This document shows positions 16,732 through 25,007 of a stretch of DNA of 64,000 nucleotides, one piece after another (the first letter of the stretch is position 1; every line of letters begins with the position of its first letter). The stretch covers positions 806,001-870,000 of the forward strand of contig NZ_FNWJ01000001.1 in the NCBI RefSeq assembly GCF_900108055.1, in the 5' to 3' direction. The notes beneath the pieces were generated by a model. It was not told where the DNA came from. It saw only the letters and a program-made list of their open reading frames with translations, and made no database searches. A program made the translations under genes and the position numbers. Origin of the DNA: Thermoleophilum album. GTDB taxonomy: Bacteria > Actinomycetota > Thermoleophilia > Solirubrobacterales > Thermoleophilaceae.

Positions 16732-17415
16732 TTGGCCCTACCGAAGACCGTCAAATTCGTCAGCTTCGACTGTTACGGCACCCTCATCGACTGGGAGACC
16801 GGGATCTACGAAGCGTTCCGAGACGAGGCGGCGAAAGACGGTTTCACGATCGATCGAGACCAGCTGATCCCGCTCTTCATGAAGACCTTGCGGGAGGTGA
16901 TGCGCGGTTCCTACGAGCTCTACGCCGAGGTCCTCAGGCGCACTGCCGTGCGCGTCGCACGGGAGCTCGGCTGGGAGCTCGAGAACGTGCGCTCGAACTT
17001 CCTGCCGCAGAGCGTGCCTCGGTGGCCGCCGTTTGCCGAGACCAACAAGGTGCTCGAGCGGTTCCGCAAGAAGGTCGATATCGGGATCCTCTCGAACATC
17101 GACGACAAGCTTCTTGGTGCCACGCGGCGGCACTTCACGGTCGATTTCGACCTCGTCGTGACAGCCCAGCAGGTTCGCTCGTACAAGCCCGACCCGGCCC
17201 ACTTCAAGGAGTGCGCGCGACGGCTCGAAGATCGCAAGAAGCAGTGGGTGCACGTGGCGTCCGGTTGGGAGACCGACATCGAGCCTTGCCTCAAGCTCAA
17301 GATCCCGGTGGTGTGGGTCAATCGCCACGGCGAGGAACCGCCGGAGAAGGCCCGCAAGAAGCCGGACGTGGTGGTCAAGAACCTTCGGGAAGCGGCCAAG
17401 GCTCTCGGCGTCTGA
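16732..17415 (+). CDS. HAD-superfamily hydrolase (haloacid dehalogenase type II-like)
   Basis: A 227-residue HAD hydrolase. Motif I is SFDCYGTLIDWETG, the Ser/Asn of motif II is in GILSNIDDK, and Lys is in SYKPDPAHFKE; these resemble type II haloacid dehalogenases. The usual motif IV DD is replaced by ASGWETDIEP, so the acidic metal or water ligands are at least atypical. Substrate unknown. The TTG at 16732 has ACAGGAGAGCC upstream and fits where homology begins; the frame is open far upstream, antisense to sucC, which is not coding. The last 41 bp overlap the end of the convergent MFS gene. Confidence 0.85.
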   Translation: MALPKTVKFVSFDCYGTLIDWETGIYEAFRDEAAKDGFTIDRDQLIPLFMKTLREVMRGSYELYAEVLRRTAVRVARELGWELENVRSNFLPQSVPRWPPFAETNKVLERFRKKVDIGILSNIDDKLLGATRRHFTVDFDLVVTAQQVRSYKPDPAHFKECARRLEDRKKQWVHVASGWETDIEPCLKLKIPVVWVNRHGEEPPEKARKKPDVVVKNLREAAKALGV

Positions 17416-18490
17416 GGCCGGTCGCCGGTACCGGCCGCATCAGCACTGCCGAGAGCAGCATGCCAGCGGCCAACAAAAAGCCCAGCGCGCCGAAGCCCCG
17501 CGCCGTGATCACCGCGCCACCGAACGCTGCTCCGACGACGTAGCCGAGCTGTGCGGCCGCCGTTCGTGCGGCCATCATCGTGCTCTCGCCGTCCGGTATC
17601 TGGCCGATCGCGAGCACGCTTGACGCCGTCGAACGAAGGGCCGCAAAAAGCGCCGTGATGCAGAACGCTGCGAGCGTGAAGGCAACGCTTGGCGTGAGGT
17701 TCAGGAGCGGCACGAAGGCGACCCCCATGCCAAGCGCTGCAGCGACCGCGTAGCGGCGCGCCCGGCCGTTCGAGAGGTGGCGGCCGGTCGCGGCGGAGAC
17801 GATCAGGTAGACGGTCGAGCCGCAGGCCAGCAGCAGACCGACCTGGCCTGCGGGGATGCCATAGGTCTCGACGTAGAACGCGCCAGCGTAGGTCAGCTCC
17901 GCCGTCCAGGCGGCGAAGGCCGTAAGCTCGGCGACCGTCCACCGTCGCGCTCCCGGATTGCGCCAAATCGCCGCCAGTGCCCCGAGCCCTGATCGACCGG
18001 CGCCGCGCTGGCTCGCTTTCGGCGCCAAGAGCCCGGCGACGAGCGCGACGAGCGCCGCCGTGGCCGGCACCGCGTAAGCCGCCCGCCAGGAAATTGCCTC
18101 GGTGAGCAAGCCGATGATCGGGTTCCCGACAATCCACGCCAGCGACTGCGCCCCCACGACAAAGCCGAGCGCCCAAGCGACGTCGCGCCCCGAGAAGAAG
18201 GCCGAGGCACCAGCGAAGCCCGCCGACAACAGGCAAGCGACGGCCACGCCTGCCACCACGTGCGCGAGCAGAAACGCCGTCAGCGACTGCGCGCTAGCGA
18301 TCAGCAGGCATGCGATCAGCCCGCACGCGCCGCCGGCGGCGATTAGCCGAGCGGGACCGAAGCGTCCACCAGCCGTCGCGACCGGCAGCGATGTGCCGGC
18401 AGCTGCCACGGCGAGCACCGACCGTGCCAGCCCGACGGTACCCACCGAGGTGCCGAATTCGCGAGCGACTTCCGCCAGTATCGGCGCCAA
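17375..18490 (-). CDS. Major facilitator superfamily transporter
   Basis: A 371-residue (from TTG 18490) membrane transporter with about 11-12 helices. It is of the MFS type, with the N-terminal SVLAVAAAGTSLPVA region and a GRHLSNGRARR cytoplasmic loop. Substrate unknown. The start is a problem: the only ATG, GTG or TTG codon after the upstream stop is the TTG at 18490. In-frame codons before it encode a hydrophobic stretch (LAPLAAATVASQATIVALAP) that looks like transmembrane helix 1. The upstream stop is the stop codon of the carboxylase gene at 18596-18598, in the same frame. A rare start codon such as ATC is possible. The 3' end overlaps the HAD gene. Confidence 0.82.
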   Translation of the reverse strand: MAPILAEVAREFGTSVGTVGLARSVLAVAAAGTSLPVATAGGRFGPARLIAAGGACGLIACLLIASAQSLTAFLLAHVVAGVAVACLLSAGFAGASAFFSGRDVAWALGFVVGAQSLAWIVGNPIIGLLTEAISWRAAYAVPATAALVALVAGLLAPKASQRGAGRSGLGALAAIWRNPGARRWTVAELTAFAAWTAELTYAGAFYVETYGIPAGQVGLLLACGSTVYLIVSAATGRHLSNGRARRYAVAAALGMGVAFVPLLNLTPSVAFTLAAFCITALFAALRSTASSVLAIGQIPDGESTMMAARTAAAQLGYVVGAAFGGAVITARGFGALGFLLAAGMLLSAVLMRPVPATGLRRREPWPLPEGS

Positions 18491-18595
18491 GGCGACGATC
18501 GTCGCCTGCGATGCGACCGTCGCGGCGGCGAGCGGAGCGAGTCTCGCCCAGCGACTTCGCGTGCGCGCCGAGACAGCGATCGCGCGTCCGGGCGG

Positions 18596-20386
18596 CTACT
18601 GAATGACCGCGATCGTCTCGCCGATCGAGACCGATCCGCCCTCGTTCACGCCGAGCTTGACGACCTTGCCAGCGACCGGCGCGGTGATCTCGTTCTCCAT
18701 CTTCATCGCCTCGATCACGCAGATCAACGCGCCTTGCTCGACCTCTGCGCCTTCTTGGACGGCGACCTTCAGCACCGTTCCTTGAATTGGCGAAACGAGT
18801 TCGCCCGACGCACCGTCGCTGGAGGACGATCCCGAACGGCGCCGTTGCGGCGGTTTGCGGGTCGCCGGAGCTTGCGCCGGGGCTGAACCATTGCTGGCGA
18901 AGGCCGGGGGCGGGCCGATCACGCGAACGTCGAAGCGGCGCCCCGAGACCTCCACCGCGTAACGCCGCTCGACCTTCTCGCCCTCCGCCGGCTCGTCGCT
19001 CGGAGCCGTTTCACCGGCTGCCTCGCGCTCCGGCTCCTCGAGGGTTTTCAGCCACTTCTTGTCGCCGAGCAGGTCACGGCAGGTTTCGCCGCGCGCCCAC
19101 TGCTCGGTCGCGAGCAGCTTCTTGTGGAACGGGATCAGCGTGCGGATGCCCCCGATCTCGTACTCGTGGAGGGCGCGCAGCATGCGCCGCGTAGCCGCCT
19201 CGCGGTCGACGTCCCAGACGATCAGTTTCGCGATCATCGGGTCGTAGAGCGGCAGGACCTCGTAACCCGCCTCGACGCCCGAGTCGACGCGCACTCCCGG
19301 ACCGCCCGGTTCGCGATAGTGCGTGATCTTGCCGGGAGCGGGAGCGAAGTTCTTGGCGGCTGACTCTGCGTTGATCCGGCACTCGATCGCGTGCCCGCGA
19401 ATCTCGAGATCCTCCTGCTTGAAGGAGATCGGCTCGCCGGCAGCGATCCGGATTTGCTCGCGCACGATGTCGACGCCGGTGACCATCTCGGTCACGCAGT
19501 GCTCAACCTGCACGCGGGTGTTCATCTCCAGGAAGTAGTACTGGTCGCCGGACAACAGGCCCTCGACCGTACCCGCCGATCGGTAGCCGACGGCGCGTGC
19601 CGCCTCGACACCGATCTGGCCGATCCGCTCGCGCAGCTCTGGCGTGACGAGCGGACCGGGCGCCTCCTCGACCAGTTTCTGGTGGCGCCGCTGGATCGAG
19701 CAGTCACGCTCGAACAGGTAGACGATGTTGCCGTGGTCGTCGGCGAGGATTTGGACCTCGACGTGGCGCGGGTCGGGGATGTAGCGCTCGATGTAGACGG
19801 TCGGGTCGGCGAAGAACTTCTCGCCCTCGCGCGAAGCGCCCTCGAAGGCCTTTTCGAGGTCGTCCTCCGACTCGGCGACACGGAAGCCCTTGCCACCGCC
19901 ACCACCGGCCGCTTTGAAGGCCACCGGGTAGCCGATCTCGGCGGCGATCTCCGCGGCCTCCTCGACCGACTCGACGGGGTCGGTTGTGCCCGGAACGATC
20001 GGCACGCCCGCCGCCTTCATGAGCTCGCGGGCGCGAGTCTTGGAGCCCATCGCTTCGATCGCTTCCGGCGGCGGCCCGATAAAGACGATTCCGGCCTCCG
20101 CGCAAGCGCGGGCGAAGCTCGCGTTCTCGGCGAGGAAGCCGTAGCCCGGATGGATCGCCTGCGCGCCCGCGCGCTGCGCGACCTCGATGATCTTCGGGAT
20201 GTTCAGGTAGCTCTCGGGGGCCGGACCGGGACCGAGCAGGTACGCCTCATCGGCACGGCGTACGTGTGGCGCGTCGCGGTCGGGCTCGGAGTAGACGGCG
20301 ACGCTGGCGATCCCGAGCTCTTCTAGCGTCCGCATCACGCGGATCGCGATCTCTCCACGGTTTGCGACGAGGACCTTGTCGAACAT
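18596..20386 (-). CDS. accA: Acetyl/propionyl-CoA carboxylase alpha chain (biotin carboxylase + BCCP)
   Basis: Biotin carboxylase fused to biotin carboxyl carrier protein, the alpha chain of actinobacterial acyl-CoA carboxylases. The N-terminal MFDKVLVANRGEIAIRV and ATP-grasp loop AAGGGGGKGFRV are intact, as are HVEVQILAD, the catalytic EMNTRVQVEH and a C-terminal biotinyl domain with IEAMKMENEI (Lys562). A low-complexity Pro/Ser/Arg linker of about 60 residues lies between. With the carboxyltransferase at 29-30.5 kb and the small epsilon-like protein it should make malonyl-CoA and/or methylmalonyl-CoA. The start is an ATG. The gene is 45 bp after the TauE-like gene on the same strand. Confidence 0.95.
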   Translation of the reverse strand: MFDKVLVANRGEIAIRVMRTLEELGIASVAVYSEPDRDAPHVRRADEAYLLGPGPAPESYLNIPKIIEVAQRAGAQAIHPGYGFLAENASFARACAEAGIVFIGPPPEAIEAMGSKTRARELMKAAGVPIVPGTTDPVESVEEAAEIAAEIGYPVAFKAAGGGGGKGFRVAESEDDLEKAFEGASREGEKFFADPTVYIERYIPDPRHVEVQILADDHGNIVYLFERDCSIQRRHQKLVEEAPGPLVTPELRERIGQIGVEAARAVGYRSAGTVEGLLSGDQYYFLEMNTRVQVEHCVTEMVTGVDIVREQIRIAAGEPISFKQEDLEIRGHAIECRINAESAAKNFAPAPGKITHYREPGGPGVRVDSGVEAGYEVLPLYDPMIAKLIVWDVDREAATRRMLRALHEYEIGGIRTLIPFHKKLLATEQWARGETCRDLLGDKKWLKTLEEPEREAAGETAPSDEPAEGEKVERRYAVEVSGRRFDVRVIGPPPAFASNGSAPAQAPATRKPPQRRRSGSSSSDGASGELVSPIQGTVLKVAVQEGAEVEQGALICVIEAMKMENEITAPVAGKVVKLGVNEGGSVSIGETIAVIQ

Positions 20387-20431
20387 GCGACCGGGAAGAG
20401 TAATCGGAGGGCGTTCGCGACGGCGTACGGC

Positions 20432-21361
20432 CTAACCGCGGGACTCGACGGCGCGCGGCGGGTGGGGGGACGTTTCGAGTGTGCCGAGACGCGCGCGGCG
20501 TGCGCGGAGCAGGCCGGTAGCGACGACGACCGCCGCGGTGATCGGCGCTAGCGCGATCGCCGCGGTCGGTACGGCGAGACCGGCCTTCGCCAACAGCCCG
20601 AGGCCACCGCCGCACAAGACGAGCGCGAGCGTTAGCCGCAAGGCGCCGGTCGGAACGCGCACCGACAGGTGGCTGCCGATCCACACCCCGGGAACCGATC
20701 CGACAAGGATCTGTGCGGCGAGACCGTAGTCGACGTTGCCCGCCCCGAGGTGCGCAAGCGCTGCGGCCCACAGCAGGATCGCGGCGTGAACGACGTCGGT
20801 GCCCACCACCCGAGTCGGCGTCAAGCGAAAGAACAAGATCAAACCGACCGCAATGAGGGCACCGCTACCTGCCGATGTAACGCCGAGCACGAAGCCGACG
20901 ACCGCTCCGAAAACGACGGCTACGAGTCGCCTTCGCGCGGTCATCTCGACGGTCGAGCGCTCCCCTGCCGAGAAGCGGCGCGCGAAGATCGAGCGCACGA
21001 GCGTCGCGAGGCCCGTGACGATCAGGGTCACTCCGAGTGCCGCGATGAGGGTCGTGTCGAGACCGTCGCCGAGCGCGCTTTCCAGCAGCTGCAGCACGTA
21101 AACGCCGCCGACTGCAGCGGGTACCGAACCGAGCGCCATCCAGACGCACACGCTCGCGTCGACAGTGCGCTGCCGCCAATGCTTGTAGCCCCCGACCGTC
21201 TTCGTGATCGCCGCGTAGGCGAGATCGGTGCCGATCGCTGTCACCGGCTTGACACCAAAGACGAGGATCAGCAACGGCGTCATCAGTGATCCCCCGCCGA
21301 TGCCGGTAAGACCGACGAGGACGCCGACCCCAAGCCCGAAGATGACGAGCAGCGGATCCAT
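20432..21361 (-). CDS. TauE/SafE-family membrane transporter, sulfur operon
   Basis: Sulfite/sulfonate exporter-type permease of 309 residues with about eight hydrophobic helices and the two family repeats, each with Gly-rich motifs (VGLTGIGGGSLMTPLL and GVTSAGSGALIAVGL). It follows cysC by 7 nt at the end of the sulfate-assimilation operon. A role in moving sulfite, sulfate or a related anion is a fair inference; the direction is not known. No other sulfate importer is seen in the window. Confidence 0.88.
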   Translation of the reverse strand: MDPLLVIFGLGVGVLVGLTGIGGGSLMTPLLILVFGVKPVTAIGTDLAYAAITKTVGGYKHWRQRTVDASVCVWMALGSVPAAVGGVYVLQLLESALGDGLDTTLIAALGVTLIVTGLATLVRSIFARRFSAGERSTVEMTARRRLVAVVFGAVVGFVLGVTSAGSGALIAVGLILFFRLTPTRVVGTDVVHAAILLWAAALAHLGAGNVDYGLAAQILVGSVPGVWIGSHLSVRVPTGALRLTLALVLCGGGLGLLAKAGLAVPTAAIALAPITAAVVVATGLLRARRARLGTLETSPHPPRAVESRG

Positions 21362-21368
21362 CCGCGCT

Positions 21369-22004
21369 CTAGCTGCCGGCGTGTGCGGGCCCAGCGGTTG
21401 GCGAGATGCGCTCGATCAGCTCGAGCACCCGCTGGGCCGCTTCAAACGCTGCGAACTCGGGTGTCAACACGAGGTCGGGTTCGGTTGGCGGTTCGTAGGG
21501 GTCGTCGACGCCCGTGAAACCCTGGATCTCGCCGTTCCGCGCCCGCCGCCAAAGTCCCTTCGGGTCGCGTCGTTCGCACTCCTCGGGTGGCGTCGCGACA
21601 TAGACCTCGGCGAACGGGATCGCAGCCTTTGCGGCGATCGCGCGCGCTCGCTCGCGGTCGGCGCGGAACGGCGAGACCAGCGCGACCAGAGCGACCAGGC
21701 CCGCGTCCGCCAGGAGCGCTGCGACGTGCGCGGCGCGGCGGATGTTCTCGCTGCGATCGGCAGCGGAGAAGCCGAGGTCTCCGCACAGCCCGTGGCGCAG
21801 GTTGTCACCGTCGAGCAGATAGGCCGGTCGTCCCTTGGCGACCAGGAGTTCTTCGACACGCGCGGCGATCGTCGACTTACCGGACGACGGCAAGCCCGTC
21901 AGCCACACCACGGCGCCGCACCACCCTCGCGCTGCGCGCGCGGCGCGGTCGACGTGGGTGCGCTGCCAAACGACGTTCGGGCTGCGCTCAGCGGCCGTCG
22001 CCAT
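21369..22004 (-). CDS. cysC: Adenylyl-sulfate kinase (APS kinase)
   Basis: Phosphorylates APS to PAPS. The 211-residue protein has Walker A GLPSSGKST (Lys43), LLDGDNLRHGLCGDLGFS for APS/Mg binding, RSENIRRAAHVA, and the DDPYEPPTEPDL tail motif. About 27 residues precede the core. Because the operon also encodes an APS-type reductase, PAPS here may serve sulfation reactions, for example of the surface polysaccharide; that part is inference. The ATG is 2 nt after the cysN stop. Confidence 0.96.
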   Translation of the reverse strand: MATAAERSPNVVWQRTHVDRAARAARGWCGAVVWLTGLPSSGKSTIAARVEELLVAKGRPAYLLDGDNLRHGLCGDLGFSAADRSENIRRAAHVAALLADAGLVALVALVSPFRADRERARAIAAKAAIPFAEVYVATPPEECERRDPKGLWRRARNGEIQGFTGVDDPYEPPTEPDLVLTPEFAAFEAAQRVLELIERISPTAGPAHAGS

Positions 22005-22006
22005 CG

Positions 22007-23311
22007 TCAGCGCACCGCTTCGACCATGCCCGCTGCCGCCGTCTCCCCGGTCTGCTCGTCGATCAGGATGAAGGCGCCGGTTGCGCGGTTGTCGCGGTAG
22101 GTGTCGCAGGCCAACGGCTCGGCGGTGCGGATGCGAACGTGCGCGATGTCGTTGAGCTCGAGTCGATCGACATCACGGGCACGCTCGAGCGTCGCGACGT
22201 CCAGCACGTGTTCGATTGCCTCGATCCGTGCCGGTGTCGAGCGCGTCGTCTGCTTTAGCCGATAGCGAGCACGTGGTGTCGCCGCCTGTTCGGACATCCA
22301 GCAGACGGTCGCTTCGAGCTCGCGCGTCAGTGCTGGTGCGGTGGAGGGGTGAGCGATCAGGTCTCCCCGGGCTACGTCGATGTCATCCTCCAAACGCACG
22401 GTCACGGAGAGTGGCGGGTAGGCGGTCTCGAGCGCTCCGTCGGCGGTCTCGATGGCGGCTATGCGGCTGCGTGCGCCTGACGGCAGGACCACGACCTCGT
22501 CGCCTACGCGCACTATCCCGGATGCGACTTGTCCCGCGTAGCCGCGGTAGTCGTGCCAGCGGTCGTCCTGCGGGCGGATCACCCACTGGACGGGAAAGCG
22601 CAGGGCACGGAGGTTGCGGTCGGCAGCGATCGGCAGCGTCTCCAGCAGTTCGAGCAGGGTCGGTCCCGAGTACCAGGGAGTGCGCTGGGAGCGATCGACG
22701 ACGTTGTCGCCGTGAAGGGCAGAGATCGGGACGAAGCGCACGTCCCGCGCGCCGAGCCGCGATGCAAGCTCACCGAACTCGTGGGCGATCCGCTCGAAGA
22801 CCGCCGCGTCGAACGCCACGAGATCCATCTTGTTGACGCAGACGATCAGGTGGGGGGTGCCGAGCAGGGTGGCGATCGCCGCGTGCCGGCGTGACTGCTC
22901 GACGATGCCGCGGCGGGCGTCGACCAGGATCACCGCCACGTCGGCGGTCGAACAGCCGGTGACCATGTTGCGGGTGTACTGCTCGTGGCCGGGGCAGTCG
23001 GCCAACACGAACTTCCGCCGCGGCGTGGCGAAGTAGCGATAAGCGACGTCGATCGTGATGCCCTGCTCCCGCTCGGCGCGCAGGCCGTCGGTCAACAGCG
23101 CGAGGTTGACGTGCCCGTCGCCACGCCGTCTCGAGACCTCGACGACGTGCTCGAGCTGGTCTTCGAAGATCTGTTTCGCGTCGTAAAGCAGGCGACCGAT
23201 CAAGGTCGACTTGCCGTCGTCAACCGAGCCCGCGGTCGCCAGTCGCAGGAGCTCGACGGGCTGCGGGTCGAGGGCGTCGAGGGCGAGTGCGTTGACCGCC
23301 GCTCCTGCCAT
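22007..23311 (-). CDS. cysN: Sulfate adenylyltransferase large subunit (GTPase)
   Basis: GTPase subunit of ATP sulfurylase; GTP hydrolysis drives APS formation by CysD. It has EF-Tu-like motifs: G1 GSVDDGKST (28-36), switch EQGITIDVAYRYF, G3 DCPGHEQYTRNM, G4 NKMDL, then two beta-barrel domains. The 434 residues are the normal unfused length, and CysC is a separate downstream gene. Its ATG overlaps the cysD stop by one base (TGATG). Confidence 0.96.
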   Translation of the reverse strand: MAGAAVNALALDALDPQPVELLRLATAGSVDDGKSTLIGRLLYDAKQIFEDQLEHVVEVSRRRGDGHVNLALLTDGLRAEREQGITIDVAYRYFATPRRKFVLADCPGHEQYTRNMVTGCSTADVAVILVDARRGIVEQSRRHAAIATLLGTPHLIVCVNKMDLVAFDAAVFERIAHEFGELASRLGARDVRFVPISALHGDNVVDRSQRTPWYSGPTLLELLETLPIAADRNLRALRFPVQWVIRPQDDRWHDYRGYAGQVASGIVRVGDEVVVLPSGARSRIAAIETADGALETAYPPLSVTVRLEDDIDVARGDLIAHPSTAPALTRELEATVCWMSEQAATPRARYRLKQTTRSTPARIEAIEHVLDVATLERARDVDRLELNDIAHVRIRTAEPLACDTYRDNRATGAFILIDEQTGETAAAGMVEAVR

Positions 23312-24321
23312 CAGAAGTAGCCCTCGCGTTTGCGGTCTTCCATCGCCGCGTCGCTGATGCGATCGTCGGCGCGTGTCTCGCCGCGCTCGGTTACGCGGGT
23401 CGCGGCGATCTCGGCGATCACCTCATCGAGCGTGGCTGCTCGCGAACGGACAGCGCCGGTGCAGGTCATGTCACCGACCGTTCGGAAGCGAACGGTCTCC
23501 TCGAACGGCTCGTCGCCGGGTAGTAGCTGCACGTACGGGGAGAGCGCGTAGAGCATGCCGTCGCGCTCGAACACCTGCCGGCGGTGCGCGAAGTAGATCG
23601 ACGGCAGTTCGATCCCCTGCTCGCGGATGTAGCGCCACACGTCCAGCTCCGTCCAGTTCGAGAGCGGAAAGACGCGCATGTGCTCGCCCGGGCGGAGGAA
23701 CGTGTTGTAGAGGTTCCAAAGCTCCGGACGTTGACGGCGCGGATCCCACTGCCCGAAGTCGTCGCGCAACGAGAAGATGCGCTCCTTGGCTCTGGCTCGT
23801 TCCTCGTCGCGACGCGCCCCTCCGAAGGCGCACCGAAAGCCGTGCTCCTCGATCGCATCGAGCAGCGTCACTGCTTGCAGGCGATTGCGCGACGCGCGCG
23901 GTCCCCGCTCCTCCCTCACACGCCCACGGTCGATCGACTCCTGAACGGAGGCAACGATCAGCTCGCACTGATACTGCTCGACCATCCGATCGCGGTACTC
24001 GAGCACCTCGGGGAAGTTGTGCCCGGTGTCGACGTGCATCACCGCGAACGGGATGCGGGCGGGCCAGAAAGCCTTGTGGGCTAGGTGCAGCAGGACGGCT
24101 GAGTCCTTACCACCAGAGAAGAGGAGCACGCCCGGGCTGAGTTCGGCAGCGGCCTCGCGCAGCACGTGAATCGCTTCGGCCTCGAGTGCTCGCAGGTGCG
24201 AGACCACCGGGACGTTGCGAGACCCTGCGGAAGGGTCGTGCGCGCGCAGCTGGGTCGACACGTGCTCGAGCGCCGCGTGCCCACTGGGAAGCGTTTCGTT
24301 GAGCGTCTCCTCCGGCTTCAT
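23311..24321 (-). CDS. cysD: Sulfate adenylyltransferase small subunit
   Basis: Catalytic PP-loop subunit of ATP sulfurylase: ATP + sulfate to APS + PPi. The PP-motif LLFSGGKDSAVLLHLA is followed by family segments HVDTGHNFPEVLEYRD, FGGARRDEERARAKER, FPLSNWTELDVWRYI and the C-terminal MEDRKREGYF. A GTG 15 bp further upstream is also in frame, but the ATG at 24321 overlaps the cysH stop (ATGA) like the other junctions in this operon. That gives 336 residues with an N-terminal extension of about 45. Confidence 0.95.
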   Translation of the reverse strand: MKPEETLNETLPSGHAALEHVSTQLRAHDPSAGSRNVPVVSHLRALEAEAIHVLREAAAELSPGVLLFSGGKDSAVLLHLAHKAFWPARIPFAVMHVDTGHNFPEVLEYRDRMVEQYQCELIVASVQESIDRGRVREERGPRASRNRLQAVTLLDAIEEHGFRCAFGGARRDEERARAKERIFSLRDDFGQWDPRRQRPELWNLYNTFLRPGEHMRVFPLSNWTELDVWRYIREQGIELPSIYFAHRRQVFERDGMLYALSPYVQLLPGDEPFEETVRFRTVGDMTCTGAVRSRAATLDEVIAEIAATRVTERGETRADDRISDAAMEDRKREGYF

Positions 24322-25007
24322 CCGTGTAGTCCGCACTCGGTTTTGGCGTGCCCGTACCAGCGGCCTTCGCGTCCGCTGCCAGGTCGCGTGCAGTGCGTGC
24401 AGCCGATCGACTCGTAGCCGCGATCGTGCAGGGGGTTGTAAGGCACCTCGTGAGCAGCGATGTAGCGCCAGACGTCCTTGTCCGACCAGTCAGCTAGCGG
24501 GTTCGCTTTCCACAGCCCGTGCCGCTCGTCCCAATGCAACTTGGGCGTGTTCGCCCGCGTCGGCGACTGGTCGCGGCGAATGCCGGTCACCCAACAGTCG
24601 ACTCGCGCGAGTGCTTGTTTCAGCGGCGCGACCTTGCGCAAGCCGCAGCAGGCGTCGGGATCGCGCTCCCAGAGCTTGTCGCCGTGGAGCACTGCTTGGC
24701 GAGCCAACGACGGGCCTTGGTAGACGTCGATGGCGATGCCGTAGCGCTGCTCGAGGCGCCGCCAGGTGTGGTAGGTCTCGGGGAAGAGGAGGCCGGTGTC
24801 GAGCGTGAAGAAGCGCACCTCGGGAGAGATGCGCAGCGCGATGTCCATGATCACCGACGCCTCCTTCTGGAACGAGCAGGCGACGTAGAGGCGCGGATGG
24901 AACTGCTCGATCACGAAGGCGAGCAGCTGCTCGGCCGACATTTGCTCGACGCTTGCAGCGTCGAGGCCGGCAGGGAGCTCGCGCGCGGCTGTCGCCCCGC
25001 CACTCAT
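24318..25007 (-). CDS. cysH: Phosphoadenylyl/adenylyl-sulfate reductase, APS type with 4Fe-4S
   Basis: Reduces APS (or PAPS) to sulfite using a thiol donor. It has the PP-loop CSFQKEASVIMDIA and the four cluster cysteines of the APS-reductase group, Cys120-Cys121 (ACCGLRK) and Cys203/Cys206 (GCTHC), plus the catalytic Cys225 in ECGLH at the C-terminus. The cluster cysteines favour APS as substrate. The ATG at 25007 overlaps the sulfite reductase stop by 4 nt; the open frame upstream is antisense-like Arg-rich sequence, so the protein is 229 residues. Confidence 0.94.
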   Translation of the reverse strand: MSGGATAARELPAGLDAASVEQMSAEQLLAFVIEQFHPRLYVACSFQKEASVIMDIALRISPEVRFFTLDTGLLFPETYHTWRRLEQRYGIAIDVYQGPSLARQAVLHGDKLWERDPDACCGLRKVAPLKQALARVDCWVTGIRRDQSPTRANTPKLHWDERHGLWKANPLADWSDKDVWRYIAAHEVPYNPLHDRGYESIGCTHCTRPGSGREGRWYGHAKTECGLHG

